Shown: one piece after another, positions 11,213 to 21,128 of the stretch
How the letters are laid out: every line of letters begins with the position of its first letter
Position numbering within the stretch: position 1 is the first letter of the stretch
Assembly: GCA_902728285.1 (NCBI GenBank)
Contig: CACVBU010000078.1
Span: forward strand, 68,362 to 132,361
Source: Clytia hemisphaerica
Taxonomy: Eukaryota > Cnidaria > Hydrozoa > Leptothecata > Clytiidae
DNA length: 64,000 nucleotides
Direction of reading: 5' to 3'
The notes under the pieces: model-generated
Databases searched by the model: none
What the model saw: the letters and a program-made list of their open reading frames with translations, nothing else
What the model was told of the DNA's origin: nothing
Position numbers and translations under genes: made by a program

Positions 11213-11440
11213 CGTACGGGTTTGTCGGTGTGTCGGTATTGACCCTTTTTTGCGTCGGTGTTTCGGTGTTTTAAGTAAAAAGTGTCGGTATTTCGGTGTT
11301 GGACAAGCCTTGCGGTGACGGTAAAATTGATTTTTTGGGTCGGTATTTCGGTGATTCGAGAAATACTGGCGGTGAATCTGCATATTTCAAAGGATCTCAT
11401 AAGTTTTTGAATCTGCATTTCAGCTATTGAATATCTTCAC
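11213..11440. repeat. CACCGA-type subterminal array at the left end of X
   Basis: Read on the minus strand, the bipartite motif CACCGAAATACCGAC and variants (CACCGAAACACCGACG, ACACACCGAC) occurs about five times in 180 bp, separated by 10-17 bp of variable A/T-rich sequence. The array ends directly at CCCGTACGGCCCCC, the element terminus. Confidence 0.75.
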
Positions 11441-12049
11441 GGTGATCTGGTGATGGAAGTATGAAAAATCGGGGAAACTTTGACTCTTTTTTTTGAATAA
11501 CTCGAGTTTTAGTAGTCGAATGGAGATGGAAATTTGTGTATATAGTGCAATTGATGTACGAAATAGACTAAAATCCAAAATTTCCGAAAACTATAGTAAG
11601 GTTTCTTGAAACAGAGTACTTTCGTTTTCACAGATCCCTCAAAATCCCTAGAAATCCCCTCTCAGATCCCGCAAATCGGAATTCACATAATTCCGACTGT
11701 AGCGGTGCTACAGACCTAAAATTTTGATTGTAGAACCAGATCATAAATACAATAGGGATAAAGCAAAAAGTTTTTGTTGATTGATAAATTTTTCTACAAA
11801 AGTTAAAATTTATCGTTATTTTGAATCCGATAGCAGATCGCTGTGCTTATCTATACAAGAATTGTAGCTATAATATAGCTATTTTTGGTCCCTGTCTCAT
11901 CCTCTTTTTAAAATTGTGTGCATAATGATGTTTCTTAACCACTTCTTTACGGGAAAAGTGCACTTTATGAAAATAATCATAATAGTGCATTTTACGGAAT
12001 AATCCATTAACCTATGATTTGGATGCGTTTTTCAGCATTTCTGGCACCT

Positions 12050-13030
12050 TAAATTTTGCCTCCTCAGGCCAAACCATGGTTGGCCCTCGAATCATATCTC
12101 ATTTGCCTTTCAATATAAAATACTTCCTGTGGTCCTCCCCTTGCAGAGCTCCCTTTGCAGGCTTTCAATACCAGTTTAGTTTCAGCCTAAATCAAACGAA
12201 CTATTTATCTGGATGGCGTAGTAAAATGTCTAGTTTTGTGAAAAAGAGAGCGTTTTTAGCCAAATGAGATTTCCTGAAATATTTTTTCTGTCGGCGCAAA
12301 CCATCCTTGTGCCTTCTTTTACCTGCGTGGCTTTGTTTCAATCGGTTTGCGACCCTGTCTGGTTAAAGCGTTTTAAAGACAATGTAATGAGAAACATGCT
12401 AAGGCTTCAGGGGTTTCGACCCGTGAATGATTAGAAAACCCATTTCTTGGGATCGGGAGGGGTTCTTCGTTATAATGTCATGCCGTGAATAAATCACCAA
12501 ATGAGAGATTACCAAAAAGATCGAAACTTGTTGATGCTCGCTGTGGTTTTTGTGGTCTTATGCTGTCTAACTTTCTCCTTTTTAGGAGCTCTTTTAAAGC
12601 CACTCTATACATACATGAGGCTCTTTGCTTATTCTGCAAAAGCATAACATTATTCACGCTACTGCATTAAAAACACAGACACTTTATTTCAATTCTTATT
12701 CATCTCTTAAAAGTCAAAACATTGCAAACTTTCGGGTCGTTAAAATGTAATTTAAGAAAGAGGACATTCTATTGTTTAATTGAACAATGAAATGACGTTG
12801 CGCGCGTTCTTTTGTTTTGATGATTGGTTTAAAAAAGTGCTATATGTATAAAATGTCAACATTTTTTAAAACAGCAATTCAGACCTCGCTAAAAAGCGTC
12901 AATGTGGCTTTAAGCTGGTTTGACCTTTCTCACACCAAAGATTTTTGCCTGCGGCGCCAAAATTTCAAAGAACCCATTTCTTGTTTCCGTGCCCCTTATT
13001 CCTGCCTCTTTTTAGCCATTGATCTTTATT
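12050..13030 (+). repeat. Internal block of X shared with Y/Z, opposite orientation
   Basis: Three segments have visible relatives on the other strand. 'GGTTGGCCCTCGAATC' at 12,078 matches the inverse of 17,885-17,905. 'GGCGCAAACCATCC' at 12,294 with 'TTTTTAGCCAAATGAG' upstream matches 17,326-17,395 inverted. 'AATGAGAGATTACCAAAAAG' at 12,499 and the stretch 12,565-13,035 ('CTAACTTTCTCC', 'TTTTGCCTGCGGCGCCAAAA', 'AGCCATTGATCTTTA') match 19,195-19,400 inverted. The open frames here are not conserved between copies, so it is not called a gene. Confidence 0.55.
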
Positions 13031-13208
13031 AATGGAGAAAAAACTAAAACCAGCGGCGCAAAAGGTAATTTTTCTGAGAAAATTTTAGAAAACAAAAATG
13101 TTGTGTAGAACAAATCGCCTTACAAAATCGCCTTAGGTACAAAATTTCAATTTCAAGTATCAGCACTCATGTATTTTATTTGAGGGGCTTTACATTTGGT
13201 GCTAAATC

Positions 13209-14141
13209 GATTTTTCTTAAATCACCGTAATACCGACAAAATTTTCCTAAAACACCGACACCGACGTCTATTAGAGCAAGCTTAAGATTTTTATTCTTAG
13301 TACGAATGCTCAATATCACGAGCATAGTAGTGCACTAAAGTCTGTCTCAAAATAATTTGCAGCTGGAGACAAAAATGGCTGTAACTTTTGATAGAATTCG
13401 AATCAAGTTGCGATTTTGTGCTCGTTAAAAAGATATTCGTAAGTGGAATATTACCAAGTAAAAAAATTGAGCAAAAAAAGGAAAATGAAAATGAAAAATG
13501 AAGAAGAAAAAATTCAATTTCTTGTAGAAATGTGGTATAATTACCATTTTCACAAAGTAATTCTTCAATCTTAGATCATCATCACTGTCAAAAAATTCAT
13601 CAAAAATATTCATTCAATCAAAAGATATCAAACAAAGTTTATTGCTGGTTGACTCTATAAAGAAGTAAAAAACGTTAAAAAACGACAAAAAACAGCCTTT
13701 TGTCGGAACCAGCAATAAACTTTGTTTGATATCTTTTGATTGAATGAATATTTTTGAAAAATTTTCACAGTGATGATGATCTAAGATTGAAGAGCCACTC
13801 CTGTGAAAATGGTAATTATACCACATTTCTACAAAAAGTTGATTTTTTCTTCTTCATTTTTCATTTTCTTTTTTTTTTCTCAAATTTTTTACTTCATAAT
13901 ATTCCACTCACGAATATCTTTTTAACGAGCACAAAATCGCAACTTGATTCGAATTCTATCAAAAGTTACAGCCATTTTTTTCTCCAGCTGCAAATTATTT
14001 CAAGACAGACTTTAGTGCACTACTATGCTCGTGATATTGAGCATTCGTACTAAGAATAAAAATCTTAAGCTTGCTCTAATAGACGTCGGTGTCGGTGTTT
14101 TAGGAAAATTTTGTCGGTATTACGGTGATTTAAGAAAAATC
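13209..14141. repeat. Large inverted repeat, arms about 440 bp
   Basis: The left arm 13,209-13,652 and right arm 13,703-14,141 are near-identical reverse complements around a loop of about 50 bp; for example 'GATTTTTCTTAAATCACCG' at 13,209 mirrors 'CGGTGATTTAAGAAAAATC' ending at 14,141. The outer 55-60 bp of each arm consist of the CACCGA array of X, so the palindrome includes the element's own end. The single-stranded form would make a very long hairpin. Confidence 0.85.
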
Positions 14142-14189
14142 TGTCGGTATCTCGGTGTTGGCAACCCTCATACGCCCCCCACTTTGAGA

Positions 14190-15008
14190 GACTGTAATAT
14201 AAATTTCATACCCTTACAGAGACCTTATCTGATAAAATATATCCTGACAGACATGTTTAATAGTGGATTCTTGATCGAAATCATCGAAATTACGTAATAA
14301 AACACGCAAAACACAACGTACAGCTCATTTATTTCAAAAAAGATCATTGCAAAACGTTACTTTATAAGGTTTCCGAAGTACAAATCATACGAAATAATGA
14401 TGATATACATAACAAAAGATAACGGTACACAGCGTATAGCGCTATAAAATGATACATTTTCTTTTCATGATATATTTACTGCTTTCTATCAGTATATTCC
14501 ACTCACGAAAAATAATTATTTTATAGAACTTGATTGCAATCGTGCATTAGAAAAGAAATTCTAACGAAAAATAAGATAAACCATATTCTATCTATAAGCT
14601 AATTGAAAAAGGGGTTTAATACAAACGAATATTTGAAAAATATGAAAAAATGTAAGTAACCTCAACTACCTAAGAGTATTTATTTTGGCGTATACTTAAT
14701 TTTGCGCTTGGCCTAGATTTAATTGTCTTTAATTTAATAGACAGATGACTAGCCAAAAATGATAAGAAACGAATTGTCTAATTATGACTCTAATAACCCG
14801 AGTATCTGAGTTGAAGACCCGGTTGGAACTAACCAAAATGGGATCATGTCACAAACGGCAAAAAAGGGTAGAAGTAACTGTAAGTAATCTGTATTAAGAG
14901 GCAGGGGAAAGATAGAGTTAGGTAAAAAATCAAATTTTCTAAGTAGCTTTGTTATGTGATATCAAATCATTATTCAGAAGACTAAGTATCGTCTAAAGGA
15001 GTGCTGAA
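14190..15008. other. AT-rich spacer, no gene seen
   Basis: About 800 bp between element X and the next gene. No credible coding frame. 'AGTATATTCCACTCACGAAA' at 14,490 belongs to a dispersed sequence also found at 2,795, 13,895 and 57,240. Confidence 0.4.
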
Positions 15009-16014
15009 CTACTCCTCCGTAACAATAACCTTTCGTTTTCTAGTTGAGCGGCGATTACCAGTAGTGGTAACAACTGGTTCACAGACAACAACAACTTTGC
15101 CATCAATAGATTCACATTCCTTCGTAATGGTGGTTGAAGTTGAAGTTGAAGTTTCTGATTTCTCTGATCTAGGTTTGAAAAAATTCTTTTTTGTTTCGAA
15201 ATAAGTTTTCACAAACGTTAACACAGCGTCACGAGAAGATTCATCAAGGATCAGTACATCTTCTTCCAAAGTAAAGTGAACGCCACAAATCAAATCACAG
15301 AAGGGTACTTTCAACTACTTAGTTTTTTCGTTATAACGATATTCACCAGACTTTTCATAGCAACTGAACAACACAGAGATGTTTTTTCCGTTTGTGGAGT
15401 TCAAAGGCTCCGGTTGCCTATAGTCTACTTTCTTACCATCTATATTCAAGGTCATTCTTTCTATTCTGCCTAGCATAAAGGATTTTTGTGGGTGATCCAA
15501 AACAGCATAATCACTGAATAAACATACTGAAGTCTGCTCGCGATTCACTGGTGTCGCTGATTCTTTAGTGCCGTATTCGCTTCGTTGGCGTACCTTTAGC
15601 AATCTGAATAAGGAAATAAAACATATTTCTTGAGCGAATAACTCTAGACAAAATATCAAATCAAAGGAAACTTCCCTATGCCTCTCCTCTGGATATACTT
15701 ACGCTATTGAATACACAGTGAATGTTGAAATGCTTTAAATAAGTTACATTTAATGTTAATCAATAATACCTGTCATGCGATAGTTTCGAATTTTCGTTCA
15801 AAAGTTGGACCAACGTTGCTTTGTACATTTCACGTCCATTGGTATCCGGAATTGTTACTTTACTCGAGATACTAGAAAAGACATAATTACCAAAATAAAA
15901 AATTGTAACTCGATAAGATCCTGTCCAGGAATACATTCTTGCCTGTACTGATTTTTCTATGACTAAAGCGTCGCATATTTCCTTTTCAAGTCTGAATGGA
16001 ATTTCAGCAGCCTT
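15009..16014 (-). CDS. C-terminal exons of the split gene
   Basis: Exon 16,014-15,770 (acceptor ATTATTAAG, donor ACAG|GTATTA, phase 2 out) reads 'IPFRLEKEICDALVIEKS', 'SWTGSYRVTIFYFGNYVF' and ends 'LNENSKLSHDR'. Exon 15,603-15,009 (acceptor TTATTCAG) reads 'SDYAVLDHPQKSFMLGRIER' and 'NISVLFSCYEKSGEYRYN', then an in-frame TAG (15,315-15,317), then 'PFCDLICGVHFTLEED'. The last 60 residues are Ser/Thr- and Lys-rich. Between 15,604 and 15,769 is a 166-bp intron. Confidence 0.55.
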
Positions 16015-16108
16015 CTTAATAATTATAATATAATGATAATCTAAAATTGTGAGCCTGACCTTTTCTTTGATGCCTCTTCGGGGGGGGGGGGGTGCGTAGG
16101 GGACTTCC

Positions 16109-16184
16109 AAAAACCGATAAACCGCGCAAGAATAGCTCTTTCACCGATAAACCGATAAAATTTATCCTCTTCACCGACACCGAC
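16109..16184. repeat. CACCGA-type array, left end of Y
   Basis: Three motif copies lie in 76 bp: AAAAACCGATAAACCG, TCACCGATAAACCGATAAA and TCACCGACACCGAC, separated by 11-16 bp of unrelated sequence. Same motif class and spacing as in X. Confidence 0.75.
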
Positions 16185-16326
16185 TTTTTACTCTTGCTTC
16201 AAAAAAGGTCTGTAGCTCTTAGTAAAGTAGACTACATGTATCCCCGAAATTTTTGTAGCAAAACTAACCCATAATCCCCAATGCATGCTGGCAGGAATTC
16301 AAATTGTTGTTTAGGAGGTAGCAGGA

Positions 16327-17914
16327 GGCGCAACCATGGTTTGCGCCAACGGAAAACTTTTCAGTTTTCTAGCTTTCGTTTAGGCTAAAAAAGCCCTTTT
16401 TAGACACTTTTTTTCCGAAAATAAGCTGGCTTAGTAATTCAATACTATTCAATACGGGTTTCTGCATTTGTTGTGTTGGTTGCCCTCGATGGAGAAAACT
16501 TTTGTTTTTTCTCAACCCTCCATGCGAGCAAAGTGAGCGAGAAAAAAATTGATGGACTTGTTTGTGCCGAGATTTGTGCAAGTTACTTCTCCACGATTTT
16601 AAACTCAAAAATTATAATCTCTAAAATGGTGTTTGGAAAAAGCATCTTTTGAGGCCCTAAAAGTATTACTAGACTGGACTATTTTATTTTCTGCTGGTCA
16701 TATATACACGAGGCCCCCCCCAGCGGACCCAAATTTCACGCATTCACGCAAAAAATTTTCGCAATTCACGCATTCACGCAAGTTTTTCTCGAAATTCACG
16801 TAAACCCAATTTTTTGGGAAATCGGGGAAATTTTCGGAAAAAATCGGGGAAAATGTCAAAAATAGAGGTTATGCACATCTCGCTAAGTTACGTAATTTAC
16901 GTAATTTCCGCCATTATGGAGTAAAACGTTCGATTTGCATAAAAAAGTATGACAAGGCTGTACTCGAGATATTATTCGACCGGATCTGGTCATGCACTTG
17001 AGAAAAACTTAACTCAGTAGTGATTTTTTCCTGTAGACCTGACTATAAAACACCGTGTTTGGTAGCGTCATAAGAAGCCCCCAAATAGAAAGCGTTACGT
17101 AATTTTTCTACTTTAATCACATGCCATCACGCAAAATATTTGATTCTTCTAACTTGTCACGATCGATTGGAAAAGATGAAGCTTCTGCAGTTAATGTATC
17201 GCGATAGTAAGTGAAAAGATATGCGCCGCAGGCGAATTTTTGTACAAAAAATAGCTTAAACATTATCAAAAATAGGTCAAACAAACTCGAGTATGACACC
17301 ATGATGCTTAGCTCAGGGGTAAGGAGGCGCAACCATGGTTTACGCAGAGAGGAAAGTTTTGCATCTCTGTCACTCGTGTTTGGCTAAAAATGCTCTCTTT
17401 AACACAATTGAAAAAGAATGTAGTCTAAATTCGTTGGAGGCAAGGTACGATCGCTTGATAGCTTGTAAAATGAGGTAAAAGAATGAACATTTGTTGCGAG
17501 CGAAGCGATCAAAAAAATTTAAAAAGAAAGGTTTCAATCAGGGCTCGCGAATTAATTTCCTAACGTGGAGGGGCCGAAAACATAGTGACTAAGGAGGCGC
17601 AACTATGTTTTGCGCCGACAGGAGAAAATTTCTATTTTAACCCTCTGATGTGCTTAAATACGACTCCATTTCAGACTAATTTTGCCAAGAAATCAGGTTA
17701 TCGAAAGTCTACATCATGGGTAAAAATTTCTTTGAAATAAGTTTCTTTTTATTTGCAAAAACGTGGTGAAGTCATGGCCGCCTCCTGCCCCCAGTGGCTC
17801 TGGCCCTGGCTCTGGATCACTCATCATGCATAACCATGGTTTTATCTTAAACAAACACTTTCAAGGGAGCAAATTAGAGTTATTTAAGATTCGAGGGCCA
17901 ATACATGTTTGGCC
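16327..17914. repeat. Palindromic sites centred on CATG
   Basis: GCGCAACCATGGTTTGCGC (within 16,327-16,347) is an almost perfect palindrome. It recurs at 17,326-17,345 and 17,596-17,616 with few changes. At 17,895-17,914 and, in element X, at 12,066-12,086 the same centre carries a different but still self-complementary flank: GGGCCAATACATGTTTGGCC and GGCCAAACCATGGTTGGCC. About 45 bp downstream of most copies is 'GGCTAAAAA.GC.CT.TTT'. Confidence 0.6.
16731..16801. repeat. ATTCACGC array, left end of Z
   Basis: Two full copies of the double motif TTCACGCATTCACGCAA and one partial (ATTCACGTAA) occur in 70 bp, starting 5 bp after the terminal AGCGG. Confidence 0.8.
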
Positions 17915-18098
17915 CGAGCGAAAAAATCTGGAAATTTAAGGTGTCTAGATTGCTAGAAAGCGCATCTAAATCATGAATCGTTTTATAAAATAGAGAATTT
18001 GAAAGTTGCTGATTTTTTTGTGCACCTTCACCTGGCATCCCTTGGATTTGGGATAGGTGCGCACCTTGGGGTTTTCTACAAACTGTGAAAAGGAAAAA

Positions 18099-18262
18099 TT
18101 CACGCGTTCACGCAAAAAACAGGGCAGATTCACGCATTCACGCAATAGAAATATGGATTTTCACGTTCACGCAAGTTTTTTCAATTCACGCATTCACGCA
18201 ATTTTTTTTCGATTTTCACGCATTCACGCAATCAAAAAAGCCCATTCACGCATTCACGCAAA
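18099..18262. repeat. ATTCACGC array, right end of Z
   Basis: Six copies of ATTCACGCATTCACGCAA (one with G for A, one lacking two bases) are separated by 9-13-bp spacers that differ from each other, period about 28-30 bp, ending at the terminal CCGCTGGGG. It looks superficially like a small CRISPR array, but spacers are far too short and the setting is eukaryotic. Confidence 0.85.
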
Positions 18263-18515
18263 CCGCTGGGGGGGCCCCATACACAGTAGAGTGGTGTGTA
18301 GGTCAAGGGTGGGGAGGCGAAAGTAGAATTTTGGCTGAAGGCACCCCCTAGGCATATTCTGGTGTCCCCTTTTTGGTCGCATTAGTATACTGAAATTTGT
18401 TTAACTTGAACTTTTGGTCATTTTAGAAACATTTAGGAAATGCGAGCGAAGCGAGCAAGAAAAATTTGCGACATTGTTTATCGAGATGAATTGCGTAAAG
18501 TCAATTAGAGTATAA

Positions 18516-20033
18516 CTAGCCGGTACCCGGCGTCGCACGCCGGTTAAGCTGTAGCTGAACGCAATAAAAGTCCTTTGGATGGAGACGAATTTTTCTGTTT
18601 AAGTCAAAAGTTATCAGGAAGAGCATCGTTTACTGTACCAGTGTCGTCTGAAACAACTCTGAATATGCCGTCCAGTTGAAATGACAATTCTTCAGGAAAA
18701 AGTGGGAAAGTCTCAAAGAATAGTGCAACTCTTTGTTTCTATCAGATTGAAAAAATAAGACAATTCTAAGTTACTTTTTTTAAAACCCTTGTCATAACTT
18801 TTCGAATTTAAACATGTAAAATGACGTACACACTTTTTGACAGTAGCGACGACTTGAATGTTTTTATATGAAGAAAGAGATTGACTAATTTTCCCTTTTT
18901 GCTTTTTATCGCCTTTTGAATGCTGTCTTTGTTTGGTTTGACAACAGTAGCGGCCTGGCTTAATTTTCTTGGTGGTGCAAACTATGAAATTGGCGCCCTT
19001 GGTATTTTTGTCCTTATTTGCGCCCTCCATCATTACGTGAAAATACTAAACTGTAAGAGCAGTGACTGGTTGAAAGTAACGCCCCTAATCTTTGAAATGG
19101 AATTTATACCTGGTAAGTCGATTTAGTCTATATTTTTGCTTTCTAAAGCTCTTATCAGAAAAATTACCTGATAATCTTTAAACTTTCGCGCCACTGGTGT
19201 TACTTTATTCTCTATTAAAGATCAATGGCTGAAATAGGCCAAAAATTCTAAAGTTGGAAGGAAGGGTTATTTGTAATTTTGGAGCCGCAGGCAAAAGATT
19301 TTGGTGTAAGAAAGGTTAAACAGCTTAAAAGATCTTCTAAAACGGAGAAAGTTAGGCAACAAGTTTTGATCATTTTGGCAATCTCTCATTTTGGGGTTGA
19401 GCATTCTCTTTAACCCCTGGTGCTTACACAACACTTCTCTTACTTCTGATTCAATATTGATAGAAGTTTTGAAAAAATTCAAGAGAAAGGATGCAAGAAG
19501 GTAAAATAAAGCGCCGCAGGCGAAAAAAAAATAACATTGTACTTATAGATACGCCAGATTGCCCAATTAAACATCAACAAAATTTTGGCGCCCCTTAAAA
19601 AGCTCTTTTGACGCCCCTCTCAGATTTTTCTGGGTGGTGCACTGCCAGGCCGCCACTGTTTGACAAACTTTTTGATTGTTATGTCTGGTTATGTTTTGAT
19701 TTACATTTGAATTATTCTTTTCTATTAAAGGAATTTGTTTTGAAAAGAATTCGAATGTCATTTATAAATACGATCGTTAATTACATTCGAAAAGAATTTA
19801 AACAAAAGAAAAGAGAAAAACAAAAAAACGGGCATGCCTAGGCAGAAATTAAAATTACTAAATGAAGACGGGCCTTAAATTTCAAAACAAAGGCTGAATA
19901 AAGTCTAAACCAGGCTCTATCCGATCTGTCAATCAAAACAAACTTATCGAGAACAAAACATTGCTTGCGAAATCGAAAGTGACACACAGACAGAAAACAA
20001 AATGACATACGCGTTATACTAATAATATATAGA
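18516..20033 (-). mobile_element. Possible non-autonomous Helitron
   Basis: Read on the minus strand it begins A|TCTATATATTATTAGTATAA at 20,033. It ends with a hairpin CCGGCGT-GCG-ACGCCGG, then GTACCGG and CTAG|T at 18,516. A 5' TC, a 3' hairpin 7 bp before CTAG, insertion between A and T and no target duplication are Helitron features. There is no Rep/helicase coding sequence. Against the call, blocks inside it (19,195-19,400; 'CCGCAGGCG' motifs) also occur outside it in X and Z. Confidence 0.4.
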
Positions 20034-20621
20034 TGATACTGAAATGCGATCGAAGCGAGCACAAAATTTTCGACTAGAAAAGGAACAAAATAAAACCACG
20101 TTAAATTATTTTAATAACTTTATTGAATTATAAAAACTTTAAAATCGGGCATATAATATATAACAAATCTTATGAAAAATTCCACATACGATCCTTGAGG
20201 AACTATTATTGGTTATGCCTATTCTAAAAAATTCAATGCAAAAAGTTGACTCTGTTTGACGCGAGCGAAGTGAGGGAAATTTTTTCCAAAATAGAGCTTA
20301 AATTTGAGCAAAAGTTTAGTAAAAGGGCGCCTTAAAGGGAAAGGGGCGCTAAAGTTACATACTAAAGAGCAAATACGAAAGACAACTTCCTTCTTTTGGC
20401 GCCCCTTCAAAAAGCCTACACTGGGAGGGGGAAGTTGCCCCCCTGCCACCAGGCTTCTGTATGCAAACAATTTTTTCCACCAGAGCTTTTTTTAATGGGC
20501 TATTGCTGAACATATGTTATTCAACTAGGTCACTCCTGGTGTTTCCTGCGAGGGAAGCGAGGAAAGAAAATTTTACTTCTTGATTTGTGATTATTTATGC
20601 ACAAGGATAATCAATTCTCAG

Positions 20622-20812
20622 AAACCGACGTATGTGATAATCACCGAAAAACCGCTATTTTTTTATTTTTTCACCGATAAACCGAAAACAAAAACAGCTC
20701 AATCACCGACACCGTGGTGTTTTCCCTTCACCGATAAACCAACATATTTCGAGCTCTTCACCTATAAACCGACAAAAAAAAGGGCCGAAACCGAAAACCG
20801 CGCAAAACCGCT
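20622..20812. repeat. CACCGA-type array, right end of Y
   Basis: Seven motif copies, including TCACCGAAAAACCGC, TCACCGATAAACCGA, TCACCGACACCGT, TCACCGATAAACCAA, TCACCTATAAACCGA and AAACCGAAAACCGCGC, lie every 25-33 bp. The array runs in the same direction as the left array although the termini are inverted. Confidence 0.75.
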
Positions 20813-21128
20813 TTCCCGTACGCCCCACTCTTCGCTTTCTTCTGGAATTATGCCTCGGATGGCCTCCGAACTAGGAAGATTCACGAATTCATCATGTGCG
20901 TCATCAGAAGAAACACGAGCTGTAAAAATAAAGAAAATATATCATCAATGTTACTCGATTTGACAAAGTCGGGGACAAAGTATAATGCACTTTCCATTCC
21001 ACTGAAGAATTCAAAGACTGTTAAGCAATATTTTGAATCAGAAGTAGCAGGTAGATTTTGTATTCTCTATAGTAGCTTATTGGACCTGAGGTGTCTTCTG
21101 ATAAAAAAACAAACAAAATCAGAATTAC

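Larger units (their letters stand above)
11207..14180. mobile_element. Element X: 2.97-kb transposon with G-run ends and CACCGA arrays
   Basis: The left end is GGGGGCCGTACGGG at 11,207. The right end is CCCTCATACGCCCCCC, ending at 14,180, the imperfect inverse. The 7-bp sequence CTTTGAG occurs just outside both ends (11,200-11,206 and 14,182-14,188) and is read as the target duplication. Joining the flanks recreates 'GGACCCTTTGAGAGACT', the motif of another repeat, so X landed inside an older element. Subterminal arrays of CACCGA-type motif lie at both ends. No transposase gene was seen. The interior shares blocks, inverted, with element Y (12,050-13,030 against parts of 17,300-19,500). Confidence 0.65.
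16711..18278. mobile_element. Element Z: 1.57-kb element with ATTCACGC arrays
   Basis: The left end is AGGCCCCCCCCAGCGG and the right end CCGCTGGGGGGGCCCC, a 15-bp inverted terminus with a homopolymer core. ATACAC flanks both sides (16,704-16,709 and 18,279-18,284), a 6-bp (possibly 7-bp with one mismatch) target duplication. Arrays of ATTCACGCATTCACGCAA sit just inside each end. No coding sequence was recognised. It lies inside Y and has the same design with a different motif. Confidence 0.65.
16081..20827. mobile_element. Element Y: 4.75-kb relative of X, inserted in an exon
   Basis: The left end is a run of 12 G followed by TGCGTAGGGGACTTCC. The right end is 'CCGCTTTCCCGTACGCCCCA'; together they form the same imperfect inverted terminus as X. 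CTCTTCG lies immediately outside both ends (16,074-16,080 and 20,828-20,834), a 7-bp target duplication like that of X. Both flanks belong to one exon of the surrounding gene. Arrays of the CACCGATAAACCGA motif lie inside each end. No transposase was recognised. The interior is a patchwork of recurring short blocks, element Z and a possible Helitron. Confidence 0.7.

Noticed and set aside
18099-18262. CRISPR-like array (18-bp repeats with unique spacers)
   Set aside because: Spacers are 9-13 bp, the repeat is itself a double motif, there are no cas genes, and the setting is eukaryotic. It is better explained as a subterminal array of a DNA transposon.
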